In this document: positions 37,236 through 48,950 of the stretch, in pieces
Layout: each line of letters starts with the position of its first letter
How positions within the stretch are numbered: the stretch's first letter is position 1
Assembly (NCBI GenBank): GCA_029844215.1
Contig: CM056720.1
Span: forward strand, 31,117,711 to 31,181,710
Length of the DNA stretch: 64,000 bases
From: Przewalskia tangutica
Lineage: Eukaryota; Streptophyta; Magnoliopsida; Solanales; Solanaceae
Reading direction: 5' to 3'
Program-made: the position numbers and the translations under genes
The notes under the pieces: generated by a model
Told to the model about the DNA's origin: nothing
The model's input: only the letters and a program-made list of their open reading frames with translations
Database searches by the model: none

Positions 37236-37969
37236 GTTATATATATTGTAAAATATCATGCTTTAGAAAGAATCACATACCTTCTCAGCGAAAACCACCT
37301 GCCAAGTTGAATATGTCGCGCGCAGAGAGTCAGCCTATAATAGTCACAGATATCTATCAAAGACTACTCTGAAGGTCATTCTAAACAGAGGGTTCACAAT
37401 TCTATGGAAAGTTGGGCGACTTCCTACCCGGTGAGCTATATAAGTTCATCGTGAAAACATTCTATGTAAGATGGGTTTGATTATTCTTCTTTTAAACCCT
37501 TCTAATGTGGTTACAGTCCAATTCTATTTTGTGATATTCTTCTAAGTATTTATACTTATTCTAATAATACAACAATAAGTATTCTCTAATTCAAAAGAGG
37601 GTTAGGATTAGTTACCTCGGTAAGCCCAATAATATCCTAGAAAAGTCGCTGAGCAAGGTTTTGCTCTAAGTTGTATGCTCCATGAAACCTTAGAAGTTCT
37701 TCACAACTTCTACCAAGTACTAAGGTATTTGGGCTAGGTATTTTGGGCATTATAACAATACTAGAAGACAACTTTTCTACCAAGGGAGGGTAGATTTTTG
37801 GCTAGGCTGGGGGCCTCGGCCAAACTACTAGGCTCGAGGGGGTATTCGGCCAAGGGCCTTCACAAGGGGAGGGGGAGGAGTGTTGGACGAAAGAGCTACA
37901 AAGGGAGAGGAGAGGATTTTCAAGACTTGGAAAGATTTGTGGATGAAGAACTCTTCATCTCTAAGGGGG

Positions 37970-37977
37970 TATTTATA
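37970..37977 (-). promoter_or_regulatory. TATA box of F 3' LTR
   Basis: The plus strand reads tatttata, so the minus strand is tataaata, about 400 bp from the LTR start. Confidence 0.7.
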
Positions 37978-38374
37978 GGTCAAGAAGTGGCCAACCAATG
38001 GCCAAGATTAAGACAAGTGCAAGGCAAGTGTAGGGTGAGGATTAACTATACACAAATATCCTACCAACTCCTTGACTTGTGCACAAGGCACAAAAAACGT
38101 GTTCATCCTAGTCCAAATCGTCCAAATGGACGATTTCAAGTCCATCAATTGGAGGGTGACAAGTGTCGCCTCCCGCTGGTCCAAAATGTTTCGCCTCGGA
38201 AAAATCCGCAAAATTAGAAATGGCATAGCGGAATTTACCTACGAAAGTCGTGGAAAGCGTTTAGTCGGAAAACTATTCGTTTTGTGAGTTGTGCCCAAAA
38301 ACGTTTTGCCTAAACTTTAAGGCTATACTTTTTATGCGTATTCCTACGTACATACTGCGAAATACGGTATAACA

Positions 38375-38386
38375 TTCTCCCCTTAG
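38375..38386 (-). other. F polypurine tract
   Basis: The minus strand reads CTAAGGGGAGAA before TGTTATACC. It is flanked upstream by the stem-loop at 38388-38406. Confidence 0.85.
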
Positions 38387-38387
38387 A

Positions 38388-38406
38388 AACATTCGTCCCG
38401 AATGTT
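38388..38406 (-). other. PPT-proximal stem-loop, F
   Basis: Perfect 8-bp arms AACATTCG/CGAATGTT, 3-nt loop. Confidence 0.75.
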
Positions 38407-38507
38407 CCTTCCCAAGACGATTAACGATAAGATTCTTCATAACTTAAGCGATTTGCAAATGCCACACACGCCACGAACAACACTTAGGCGTAAACGATAA
38501 CGAAAAT

Positions 38508-41500
38508 TTACAAGTAGGAAAGTGAATTACGGAGGTGTGGGAATAGGTGAGGATACTTCGCCTCATGTCCTCGCCGGCTTCCCACGTCATCTCCTCCACG
38601 AGCTCGTTCGCCACAAGACTTTGTGGAAGCCACGTCCTTCGTCCAGACGCCTAACTGACGATCGACTATCGCTATGGGAATCTCCTCATACGATAATCCT
38701 CGGTCACTGGACATCGTCAATCGGGTGTACCACAGATGGATCCCGATACATCTCCTCGGCATAGACACGTGAAAAATCGGATGCATCGCCTCGGATCGGA
38801 CGGCAGATCCAACTCATAGGCAACCTTGCACCCTGCGGACAATGAAGCGGCCCAACGTACCTGGGTGAGTTTCCCCTTCTTCCGAATCTCATCACACCCT
38901 TCATGGGTGACACCTTTAGGAAAACCCAATCATGAACCTCGAACTCAAGATCGACGACGATGATCTGCATACGACTTGCCGACTCGAGTCGATAGCGCTC
39001 GGATAAGCTTCACCTTATCCATCACGATGTACCAAATCGTCCCACTAGCCGCACTCGCCACATCGAACCAACCTATAGGCGATCTGCACTTCCTCCCATA
39101 CAAGGCCTCATAAGGCGCCATCCGAATCTTGGAGTGGTAGCTATTATTATCGCGAACTCAACTAGAGGCAAATGATCCTCCCAACTACCAGAAGTCAATA
39201 ACACGGGCTCGCGAGATATCCTCAAGAGTTCGGATAGTGCGCTCTGCTGTCCGTCTGCGTGGATGAAATGCAGACTCGGGCTCACTGCGTCCTAAACCCC
39301 TCTGGAAGGACCTCCGGAAGTTAGCGAAATCGGGCTCCTGCATGCGATATGATCGAAGTAGGGACTCCATGCGATCGACGATCTCTCGGATGTAAAGTCT
39401 CGCATAATCCTCAGTAGAAAAGTCGTCTGACGGAAGAAAGTGGGCTGATTTAGTCGACTGTCGGCGATAACCCATATAGAATCATGTCTCCTCCGAGTGC
39501 GAGGTAATCCCGTGATGAAGTCCATGTTGATTACCTCCCACTTCCAGTCGGGATCTCAATCGTGCGTAACAAACCACCGTGCCTCGTGCTCTACCTTCAC
39601 CGCCGACAACACGGGCGAGCTACGAACTCGCAACGTCTCTTCAAGCCATCCCACCAATACACGATCTAAGGTCGTGGTACATCTTGGTCGACCCGGATGG
39701 ATAGAGTAACGCGCTGTGTGCTTCCCAGAACTGCCGAAGTCACGAAACATCCGGAACACATGCGCCCTCAAACCTTAGCACCCCATCAGTGCTACCTCAA
39801 AGGACCTTGCCCTCACGAAGAGGCGTATCACGATATCGAATCAAAGCCGGATCCTCGGCGTTGCCTCTTCACCTCCTCGACGATGGAAGACTTCGGCAAC
39901 CTCACGAACTCTAACCCCATCGCTATCGTAATCAATCAAGCGGACACCAAGGCTCGCTAATCGATGCAAATCACGAACCATGTCCTCCTCTCTAGTCGCG
40001 TCGATAGGCTCCCATCGACTACGACTAAGAGCATCCGCCACAACATTGGCCTTCCCGGGTGGTACGGGATATCAACATCGTAATCCTTAGCAACTCTAAC
40101 CACCGCTCTGTCGTAAGTTCACTCCTCTGGTCAAGATATCTTGGAGGCTCTTGTGGTGCGTATAAATATCCACGTGAACCCCATACAAATAGTGCCTCCA
40201 GATCTTGGCGTGAATCACGGTGCAACTCAAATCATGGGTGGGGTAGTTCCTCGTGTTTCTTCGGTGTCGGGATGCATATGCTATAACCCGCCATCTTTGC
40301 GTCAACACACATCCCAACCCGATGCTCGACGATCACAATACACGACATAACCATCCGACCTGCGGAAGTGTAAGAAGCGGGCGGTCGTCGATCTCTCTTT
40401 CAAAGAATCGAAACCACGCTCACAAGCATCAGTCCATCAAACTTGGCGCTTCGAGTCGACCTAGTCAATGGTGCGAAGATAGAAGCAAACTTCTCTGAAC
40501 GCCGATAATATCCTGCAAGGCCCGAGCTGCGAACCTCAGCCGGAGTAGTAGGTCTAGGCAAGTCCGATCGCCTCGATCTTGGCGTATCCACTCGAATGCC
40601 ATCGGCCGACAATATGCCCGAAAGCGCCATCAAGTCAACCAAAACTCACATTTGGAAAACTTGGCGTCTGCTAGTCGAGAACTGTCGGCCGATCCTCAAA
40701 TGCTCCGCATGCTCGCTCTGGCGAGAATAAACCAAGATATCATCAATGAACACTATCACAAACGTGTCCAAAATGGTTTGAACACTCGGTTCATCAAATC
40801 CATGAATACCACGGAGCATTGGTCAACCAAAGACATGACCACGAACTCATAATGCGTCTGGGTCTGAATGCGATCTAGGGACATCCACCTCTCGACTGCA
40901 CTTTGATGATAGCCCGATCGCAGATCAATCTTGGAGAAACATCTCGCACTCCTCGCTGGTCGAACAAATCATCAATCCCGGGAAGGGTATTCGTTCTTAA
41001 TGGTCACCTTGTTCACCGGTGCATCAACACACATGCGCTGGCGTCCGTCTTCTTCTTCACGAACAATCTGGCGCTCCCGGGGAGAAACACTAGGCCTAAT
41101 GAAGCCCTTCTCCCAAATCCTAAGCGATCCTTCAACTCTCTCAACTCGGCAGTGCCATTCGTATGGCGGAATGGAAATAGGCCGAGTGTCCGCAATATGT
41201 CAATACAAAACTCAATCTCCCTCTCGTGAGGATACCCGAGGTCATCAGGAAACACGTCGGGAACTCGTGACTCGGCGACGAAAATATGGTACCGCAGCCT
41301 TGATATCAAACACCCGAACGAGATGGTAGATATACCCTTCGCACCATCTTCCTAGCCTTGAGGTAGGAAATAAACCTACCACTCGGCGATACCGTGCTCC
41401 TCCCACTCAACAACCGGCTCCGTGAAGCGGAACCGTGCTACTCTCTGCGGTCTACATTGGCGTAGCAGAAGCTAGCCAATCCATCCCCATAATCACGTCG

Positions 41501-41681
41501 AAGTCAATCATCTCCAACTCTATCAAGTCGGCTAGGGTCCGACGTAAATGGTCACAGACAAGCTCTATATACCCGCCAGCTACCATCAATCACCACTTGG
41601 CGTAGCTACCTCGAAAGGATCTATGGACTCAGGCTCTATCCCTATCCTACTAGCAACAAGGGGAGATATATAGGACAGAGT
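38508..41681 (-). pseudogene. F pol: protease end, RT, RNase H, integrase, chromodomain-like tail; frameshifted
   Basis: Minus strand, in order. The protease end lies at 41340-41681. Reverse transcriptase at 40470-41310 shows EREIEFCIDIL, AELRELKD, LFVKKK, and FIDD at 40739-40750, the metal-binding box. RNase H at 39990-40380 shows GCVL, VIAYASR, NYPTHDL and IWRHYLYGVHVDIY. Integrase at 39050-39780 shows MDFITGLPRTRRRHDSIWV at 39470-39525. The tail at 38508-38790 shows HPIFHVSM, EEIPIAIVDRQL and KYPHLF, typical of Tekay/Del chromodomain integrases, which target heterochromatin. The stop is at 38508-38510. Many single-base shifts break the frame although individual motifs stay sharp. Confidence 0.87.
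41677..41681. repeat. Target-site duplication of G, left copy
   Basis: The sequence agagt directly precedes TGTTATACC. Confidence 0.9.
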
Positions 41682-44048
41682 TGTTATACCCCGTATTTCT
41701 GGAGTATGTACGTGAGGACGTACGTACAAAAGTGTAGCCTTAAAAGTTTAGGCCTAGGACGTTTTTTTGGGCACAACCCACACAAGGAATCGTTTTCCGA
41801 CGAAACGTTTTACACGACTCGCGTAGGGTAAATTCCGGCTATGTCATTTCTAATTTTTGCGGATTTTTCCGACGGAACCCTTTTTGACCAGCGAGAGGTG
41901 ACACTTGTCACCTCAGTGGGCTGACAAAGCCTTTTGCCTTGGGCGGTTGTGAGGCTTTTGGGGCTTAGAACATGGACCTTTGTTTGTGGAGTGATTTGAG
42001 GAGTAGGTTAGGGGGCACTTGGGCAAATCTTGGCCCTCCACTTGCCCCCCACTTGGCTTGATCTTGGCCATTGGTTGGCCATGTCTTAGCCTATAAATAC
42101 CCCTCTCTTTGAAGACTTATTCATCACAAATTTCCAAGTCTAAATCCTCCTTCCCCCCTTGTGAGCCATCGTCCTAAGCCTCACACACCCCCCCCCCTTT
42201 TAGAAAGCCTTGGCCGAATACCCCTTTTTAGAAGCCTTGGCGAATACCCCTAGCCTGGCCAAACCCTACCCTCCTCCCGGTAGAAAAGTTGTCTTCTAGT
42301 ATTGTTATAATGCCCAAAATACCCTAGCCCAAATCCCTTAGTCCTTAGTAGAAGTTGTGAAGAACTTCTAAGGTTTCTTGGAGCTACCGGAGCGTTCAAC
42401 TTAGGAGCTAAACCTTGCTCGGTGACTTTATCTAGGATATTATTGGGCTTACCGAGGTAACTAATCCTAACCTCTTTTGAATTAGAGAATACTTACTGTT
42501 GTAGTATAAGAATAAGTATAAATACTTAGAAGAATAATCAAATCGTACTTACATAGAACTGCTTTCACAAAGAACTTATATAACTCAGGGTAGGGAAGTC
42601 TTTGCCCGACTTTCCGTAGAATTGCGAACCCTCTGCTTAGAATGACCTTGAGTAGTCTTTGATAGATATACGTGACTATTATGGTGACTCTGCGCGACAT
42701 ATTCAACTTGCAAGCGGTTTATTTGAGAAGGTATGTGATTCTTCCTAAAGCATGATATTTTACAATATATATATAGTGCGGTGAGCGTACGTGTGTTAAC
42801 CGAATAATAACTACGGCAATGTCTTTTGACTTAAGCTGAATAATACTTACGGCAATGCCTCACTTAAGCTTTGAATAATAAAGATCGAAAGCATTCCATA
42901 AGAATCTTGATTCATTTTAAAGCGAAGCTAAGAGTTATACTAGCTTTATGGAAAGTTAAGTATAACCACTTAAGATTGATAAAAGAAACAAGTTTGCCTA
43001 TGTGTTGATAATGCACTTATGTTGAATTGTGAAATAGAATAATAAGATGGTTTGATAAGTAGACATGATATGATGCTATGTGTGTTAGTATCTTGTAACG
43101 TTTGTATAAGAGAGTATCCTTGTTGTGCTTATGTTGTTTAAAGATAAAGGCCGTTATGTTAGTGTACTATCACTCACCTCTTGAGATGATACGGAGGTTG
43201 TCGCCTCCGTCTGGGGTAGACTTCAGTGATGCAGGACCATGATTCGAGAATACCTCATGCGGGTCGGGGGCCTATGCGAGCTACGAGAGTTCGAGTTAGT
43301 ATGCGGGGTTATGCCTCATGCGGCATGTGGCCATGCGGACAACGAGTCGGGGCGATCAGGAGGTAGCTACCCTCGATGCGGGGTTATACCTCATGCGGGC
43401 CCATGTGAGTGGCCTATGCGGACTCCGGGAGTCCAGGATTAGGCTTGCAGAATGATGGTGTGGGCGAGTGGCCCTGTTTCGATCATTCGCAGCCTAGACA
43501 AGACCTATTACAGTTACCTATTGTTGCTCTTGTTTGTGATGTGGCACTACGTGCGGTTTCCTTGGTTGTCTCACACCTATTTGTAAACTGGTTTTATAAA
43601 TGATATGTTTTCATTTAAGTACTTTACAGTTTCACATACTTAGTACTGTTATGCGACCTCGCCCGGGGCTGCGTTCATGCCGCGGTAAGAGCAGTGCTAG
43701 ATCCACATTCTAGGATCTCTACGTTGGTGTCGGGAGCTCCATCCTTTCCGAGGCTCTACTTTTGGGTATGATCTCCCTGTTGTAGATAGTTTTGTCTGAT
43801 CGTGGTATGGCGGGCCCCGTCCGCCATAGTTGTATATTTCCTTAAGTGCTGTAGTCTGTTGTGCGATGTCGGATGTAATCGCTAAACCATGTTGTTATAT
43901 ATATGCCGAAAGCGATGTTTTCTCACTTTAAGCGTGTCCTATTTTATAAATCTGTTTCATGTCTTGCTTTATATTTCCGATTTCTACGATGTATGACTAC
44001 TTGGGTGCCCGGTAAGGCACGATCCACGGGCCTGAATGGGTCGTGACA
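41682..44048 (+). mobile_element. G 5' LTR
   Basis: It runs from TGTTATACCCCGTATTTC to GGGTCGTGACA, 2367 bp. TATA box at 42092-42099, a C run near 42190, and the gcgttcatgccgcgg hairpin near 43670. Its pre-TATA segment is unlike F but like D2. Confidence 0.92.
42092..42099 (+). promoter_or_regulatory. TATA box of G 5' LTR
   Basis: The sequence tataaata lies 410 bp into the LTR. It is the copy that would drive transcription of G. Confidence 0.72.
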
Positions 44049-44052
44049 AAAG

Positions 44053-44064
44053 TGGTATCGAGCG
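44053..44064 (+). other. G primer-binding site, modified initiator-Met type
   Basis: Reads tggtatcgagcg, 4 nt after the LTR. The canonical 12-mer with one A missing after TGGTATC. Confidence 0.78.
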
Positions 44065-44250
44065 ATTAATCCTCGGAAAGTGTCTCTGATCGTATCTAGT
44101 AAGTCTTGATTATCGGTGTGTTGTGCACCACACCAATAATCGAGGAGGCTATAGGATATTTAGGATTGGTTTCCATTCTTCTCATTCGAGATCGTGCTTT
44201 AGAGCGTGTTATAGGTTGGACCCTCTAACATATTCCTTTCCCGTATGATT

Positions 44251-45480
44251 ATGCCTCGCGTAAGGAAACCGGGCCCGAGAAGGGCAAAGCGAGGAGGCGC
44301 TAGCGTGACACCCAGTCACGAGGGCTCGGGCCCGATCTATACGAGACGGCGAGTTCTATGACGCCGCCCGGCCAAAGACGGACCACGGTACCCACGCCTC
44401 GCATCCCGCGGCACAGGCGGAGGTTAGCATACAAGAGATGGCCCAACTATTGGCTAAAGTTGTGGCCCGACACGAGGAGAGATTGGACGCGGTTCAGTTC
44501 CGGCTCGGCTCGATCGCGCGTGGTACACCCGAGGCGAATAGTTTGAGGCTACGAGATTTCCTGAGTTGTAGCCCGCGAGTTTTTCGGTCGGCGGAGGATG
44601 ATCCGCGGGAGTTCATCCGTCGGCTTGAAGGATCGTAGGGTGATCAAGGCCTCGGACAGTCTGTGACCTTCGGTTCGCATCGGCTGCGTGATACCGCAGT
44701 CGATTGGTTTGATTCATGGGAGTTATCCCGGGGAGAGCACGCGTCCCCAGCTACTTGGGATGAGTTCTCGGAGGCTTTCCTCACTCACTTCTTGCCTCCA
44801 CAGATGAGGAGGGCGCGGGTGATAGATTTTTACTGCGAGGCGAGAGGGGCCTTTGTCGGGAGTACAATGTCGAGTTTGATTCATTGGCTCGATATGTCCC
44901 AGCATTGGTAGCAGATATGGAGGATAGGGTACACCGCTATGTCACCGGACTAGACGACTATATGGCCGAGTCATGTGCGGGGTTTCTCTCGGTAGGGTAT
45001 GGACATTACCGCGTGCGAGCTCACGCCCTTGGATGCGAGGCGCGAGAGGTCGGCGAGTGGGCGACGGCGAGAAGAAGGCCGGGGCGGGAGGGTCTTCGGT
45101 GGCTATCGTGGTGGCGGCCTCGGCGATCTAGATTTGCACCACGGCCCATCGAGCACTCTGCACCGTCCTCAGCCGCGGCGAGTATTCGAGGCGGGCCGGG
45201 GCCCAGGGCTTGAGCGTCGAGTAGCGAAGTGCTTGGCGATTGGGACCACCCCTGGTGTGGCCGATGCGGTAGATCCCATTACGGAAGTGTGGTACTGTTT
45301 TTGGATCTTGTTACGATTGTGGCGGCAGGTCATTTGCGGGTATCGGCCGAAGCGTGGCCCGGTGGTAGGGCTCACGCCGAGTTACGTTGCCTCTTCATCA
45401 TCTCCTACAGTTACTCGCACCGGAGGGCAGGGTACTCATGGGTCGGCCAGTCGCGGCGGTCGTGGCTCGGGTCCCGATTC
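44251..45480 (+). pseudogene. G gag, frameshifted
   Basis: It starts at ATG 44251, about 200 bp after the primer site, with a basic head (MPRVRKPGPRRAKRG). The capsid domain follows in several frames: MAQLLAKVVARHEERLDAVQ (44438 on), AEDDPREFIRRLE (about 44595-44633), SVTFGSHRLRDTAVDWFDSW (from about 44658), WDEFSEAFLTHFLPPQMRRA, then VADMEDRVHRYVTGLDDYMA near 44915-44970. A zinc-knuckle region is partly legible at 45250-45330 (CGRSHYGS). This is the Retrotrans_gag pattern of Ty3/gypsy. At least four single-base shifts occur. The longest single frame in the area (44999-45586) is mostly out of phase and is not a separate gene. Confidence 0.85.
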
Positions 45481-45499
45481 TAGCGGTCCTCGAACCGCA

Positions 45500-48400
45500 T
45501 TTATGCTTTGTCCGGTAAACGAGATCGTGAGGCCTCACCGATGTCGCAGTACCTTATCGATTACGGGTTTGATGTGTATGCTTTGATAGATCGGGTTCTA
45601 CTCTGTCTATATATCTCCCTTGTTGCTAGTAGGATAGGGATAGAGCACGAGTCCATGGACCGCTTCGAGGTAGCTACGCCGATGGGTGATTCGGTGGTAG
45701 CTCGGCGGGTATATAGAGCTTGTCTGTGACCATTCTGATCGTCGGACCCTGGCCGACTTGATAGAGTTGGAGATGATTGACTTCGACGTGATTATGGGGA
45801 TGGATTGGCTAGCTTCTTGCTACGCCAATGTAGACCGCAGAGAGAGAGTAGTGCGGTTCCGGTTTCTGAGGCCGGTTGTTGAGTGGGAGGAGCACGCAGT
45901 ATCGCCGAGGGTAGGTTTATTTCCTACCTCAAGGCTAGGAAGATGGTGCGAGAAGGGTATATCTACCATCTCGTTCGGTGTTTGATCTTTGAAGGCTGCG
46001 GTACCAGATTTTGATCGATTCGATGGTCGTGAGTTCCCGCAGCGTGTTTCGGATGATCTCGGGTATCCCTCACGAGAGGAGATTGAGTTTTGTATAGATG
46101 TGTTGCGGATACTCGCCTATTTCCATTCGCCATACGAATGGCACCGCCGAGTTGAGGAGTTGAAGGACGGTGAGGATTTCTTTGGAGAAGGGTTTTATCA
46201 GACCTAGTGTTTCTCCTGAAGCGCCGTATTGTTCGTAAAGAAGAAGGGCGGGACGCTGCGCATGTGTGTTGACTTCTGACGGTGAACAAGGTGACCATTA
46301 AACGAATACCCGCTTCCGGGATTGATGACTTGTTCGACGGTTGCGGCGCGAGATGTTTCTCAAGATTGATCTGCGATCGGGCTATCATCGAGTTCGTGTC
46401 GAGAGAGGTGGATGTCCCTAGGATCGCATTCGGACCAGTGCGGGCATTATGAGTTCGAGTCGTGTCTTTTGGGTTGAACAATGCTCGCGGTATTCATGGA
46501 TTTGATGAACCGAGTGTTCAAACCATTTTTGGACACGTTTGTGATAGTGTTCATTGATGATATCTTGGTTTATTCTCGCCGAGCGGGAGCATGCGAGCAT
46601 TTGAGGCTGTCTTGTGATTCTCGAGACCAGCGATTATCGCCAAGTTTTCCAAATGTGAGTTTTGGTTGACTTGATGGCGTTTCTTGGGAATATTGTCGGT
46701 GATGGCATTCGAGTGGATACGGCCAAGATCGGCGATCGAGGACTTGGCGAGACCTACTACTCGGCGAGGTTCGCGATTTTACGGGCCTTGCGAGTTATTA
46801 TCGGCGGTTCGTGGAAGTTTGCTTCTATCTACGCACCATTGACTAGGTGACTCGGAAGGCGGCCAAGTTCGATGGTGATGCTTGTGGCGGGGTTTCGATT
46901 CTTGAAAAGAGATCGACGCCGCCCCGTTCTTACTCTTCCGGAGGTCGACGGTTATGTTGTGTATTGTGATCGTCGGGCATCGGGTTGGGATGTGTGTTGA
47001 TGCGGCATGGCGAGTTATAGCATATGCATCCCGACAGTGAAGAAACACGAGAGGAACTACCCCCGTGATTTGGAATTGGCGGTGTGATTCACGCTTTGAA
47101 GATCTGGAGGCACTATTTGTATGGGGTTCACGTGGATATTTTTACGGACCACAAGAGCCTCGGTATATCTTCAGACAGAGGAGCCGAACTTACGGCGAGA
47201 GCGGTGGTTAGAGTTGCTTAAAGATTACGATGTTGATATCTGTACCACGGGAAGGCCAATGTTGTGGCGGATGCTCTTAGTCGTAGGTCGATGGGAGCCT
47301 ATCGGATGTGCGGCTAGAGAGAAGGGACATGGTTCGTGATTTGCACCGATTAGCGAGCCTAGGTGTCCGCTTGATTGATTCGATAGCGATGGGGTTAGAG
47401 TTCGTGAGGTTGCCGAGTCTTCCATCGTCGAGGAGGTGAAGAGCAGCGATTCGAGGATCGGCTTTGATTCGATATCGTGATACGACTCTTCGTGAGGCAA
47501 GGGTCCTTTTGAGTAGCACACGATGGTGCTAAGGTTTGAGGCGGTGTGTGTTCGGATGTTTGAGACTTGGCGAGTTCTTGGGGAAGCACACATAGCGGCG
47601 TTACTCTATCCATCCGGTCGACCAAGATGTACCACGACCTTAGATCTGTGTATTGGTGGGATGGCTTGAAGAGGGGCGTTGCGAGTTCGTAGCTCGATGC
47701 GTGTTGTCGGCAGTGAAGGTAGAGCACGCAGGCACGGTGGTTTGTTCTGACGATTGAGATCGACACGGAAGTGGGAGGTAATCAACATGGACTTCATCAC
47801 GGGATTACCTCGCTCGGAGGAGACATGATTCTATATGGGTTATCGTCGACGGTGGCGAAATCAGCCCACTTTCTTCCCGTCGGGACGACTTTTTGGTGAG
47901 ATTATGCGGACTTTACATCAGAGATTGTCGGTCGCATGGAGTCCCTACTTCGATCATATCGAGTGAGAGCCCGGTTTCGGCTAACTTCTGAGGTCCTTCC
48001 AGAGGTTTAGGGACGCGGTGAGCACAGTCTGCATTTCATCCACGCAGAGCGGGACGAGCGAGCGCACTATCGAACTCTTGAGGATATGTTGCGAGCTGTG
48101 TTATTGACCGATGGTAGTTGGGAGGATCATTTGCCTCTAGTTGAGTTCGCGTATAATAATAGCTACCACTCCAGTATTCAGATGGCGCCTGATGAGGCCT
48201 TGTATGGGAGGAATTGCAGATCGCCTATAGGTTGGTTCGATGTGGGTAAGGTGCAGCTAGTGGGACGGTTGGTGCAGCGACGATGGATAAGGTGAAGCTT
48301 ATCGAGCGGCTATTGACGGCTCGAGTCGAAAGCCAGTCGTATCACGGATCATCGTCGCTTCGGCATCTTGAGTTCGAGGTTCATGATTGGGTTTTCTAAA

Positions 48401-48813
48401 GGTGTCACCCATGAAGGGTGTGATGCGTTCGGGAAGAAGAAACTTCGGCCAAGGTACATTGGGTCGTTTGATTGTCGCGAGGTAGGCAAGGTTGCCTACG
48501 AGTTGGATCTGCCGTCCGTCGGAAGCGATGCATCCGGTTTTCACGTATCTATCTTTGAGGAGATGTATCGGGATCCATCTAGGGTACACCCGATTGGCGA
48601 TGTCGGTGACCGAGGGTTATCGTATGAGAGATTCCATAGCGATAATCGATCGTCGGAGTTAGGCGTCTGCGGACGAAGGACGTGGCTTCCGTCAAAGTCT
48701 TGTGGCGGAACGAGCTCAGGGAGGAGATGACGTGGGAAGCTGAGGAGGACATGAGACAGAAGTATCATCACCTATTTCCCACACCTCCAGGTAATTCACT
48801 TTCCTACTTGTAA
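45500..48813 (+). pseudogene. G pol: protease, RT, RNase H, integrase, chromodomain-like tail; frameshifted
   Basis: Protease at 45500-45960 has FDVYALID (about 45570-45593), then shifted text, ELEMIDFDVIMGMDWLASCY and VVRFRF. Reverse transcriptase at 46000-46760 has EEIEFCIDVL, FSKIDLRSGYH, and FIDD at 46550-46561. RNase H at 46900-47290 has IWRHYLYGVHVDIF and RWLELLKDYDVDI. Integrase at 47560-48300 has the catalytic-core opening MDFITGLPR near 47787 and WEDHLPLVEFAYNNSYHSSI near 48121-48180. The tail to the stop at 48811-48813 has VAYELDLPS and YHHLF. It matches the pol of F part by part. The C-tail points to the Tekay/Del clade. No part is translatable as it stands. Confidence 0.87.
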
Positions 48814-48915
48814 ATCTTCATTATCGTTTATGCCTAAGTATTGTTCTGTGGCCGTGTGTGGCATTTGTAACTATTTAAGTTATGAAGAACCTTATCGATA
48901 ACTGTCTTGGGAAGG

Positions 48916-48934
48916 AACATTCGGGACGAATGTT
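48916..48934 (+). other. PPT-proximal stem-loop, G
   Basis: AACATTCG and CGAATGTT arms of 8 bp enclose a loop of 3 nt. The same structure occurs in the same place in F, I and, decayed, E and B. Confidence 0.75.
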
Positions 48935-48937
48935 TCT

Positions 48938-48950
48938 AAGGAGGGGAGAA
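48938..48950 (+). other. G polypurine tract
   Basis: Reads AAGGAGGGGAGAA directly before the 3' LTR. The stem-loop at 48916-48934 lies 3 nt upstream. Confidence 0.88.

Larger units (their letters stand above)
35948..38374 (-). mobile_element. F 3' LTR
   Basis: The minus strand starts TGTTATACCGTATTTC (38374). It carries a TATA box (37970-37977), a 37-bp triplet (37127-37235) and a conserved ctgcggcatgaacgcag hairpin (36303-36319). It lacks the 122-bp block of the 3.5-kb LTRs. Differences from the other F LTR are largely small losses in C/G-rich spots. Confidence 0.9.

Noticed and set aside
37798..38217. 139-codon plus-strand frame
   Set aside because: It lies within the 3' LTR of F, is repeated in the other LTR (54805-55110) and runs across the TATA region in antisense; it is LTR sequence.
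44999..45586. Longest open frame in the window (195 codons, plus strand) as a novel gene
   Set aside because: It overlaps the gag/protease of G and is mostly out of phase with it; its composition is that of a GC-rich shadow frame, and only short stretches coincide with true gag text.
45963..46481. 172-codon minus-strand frame as a gene antisense to G
   Set aside because: It is the complement of the reverse transcriptase of G, with no family resemblance of its own; such shadows are expected opposite GC-rich coding DNA.
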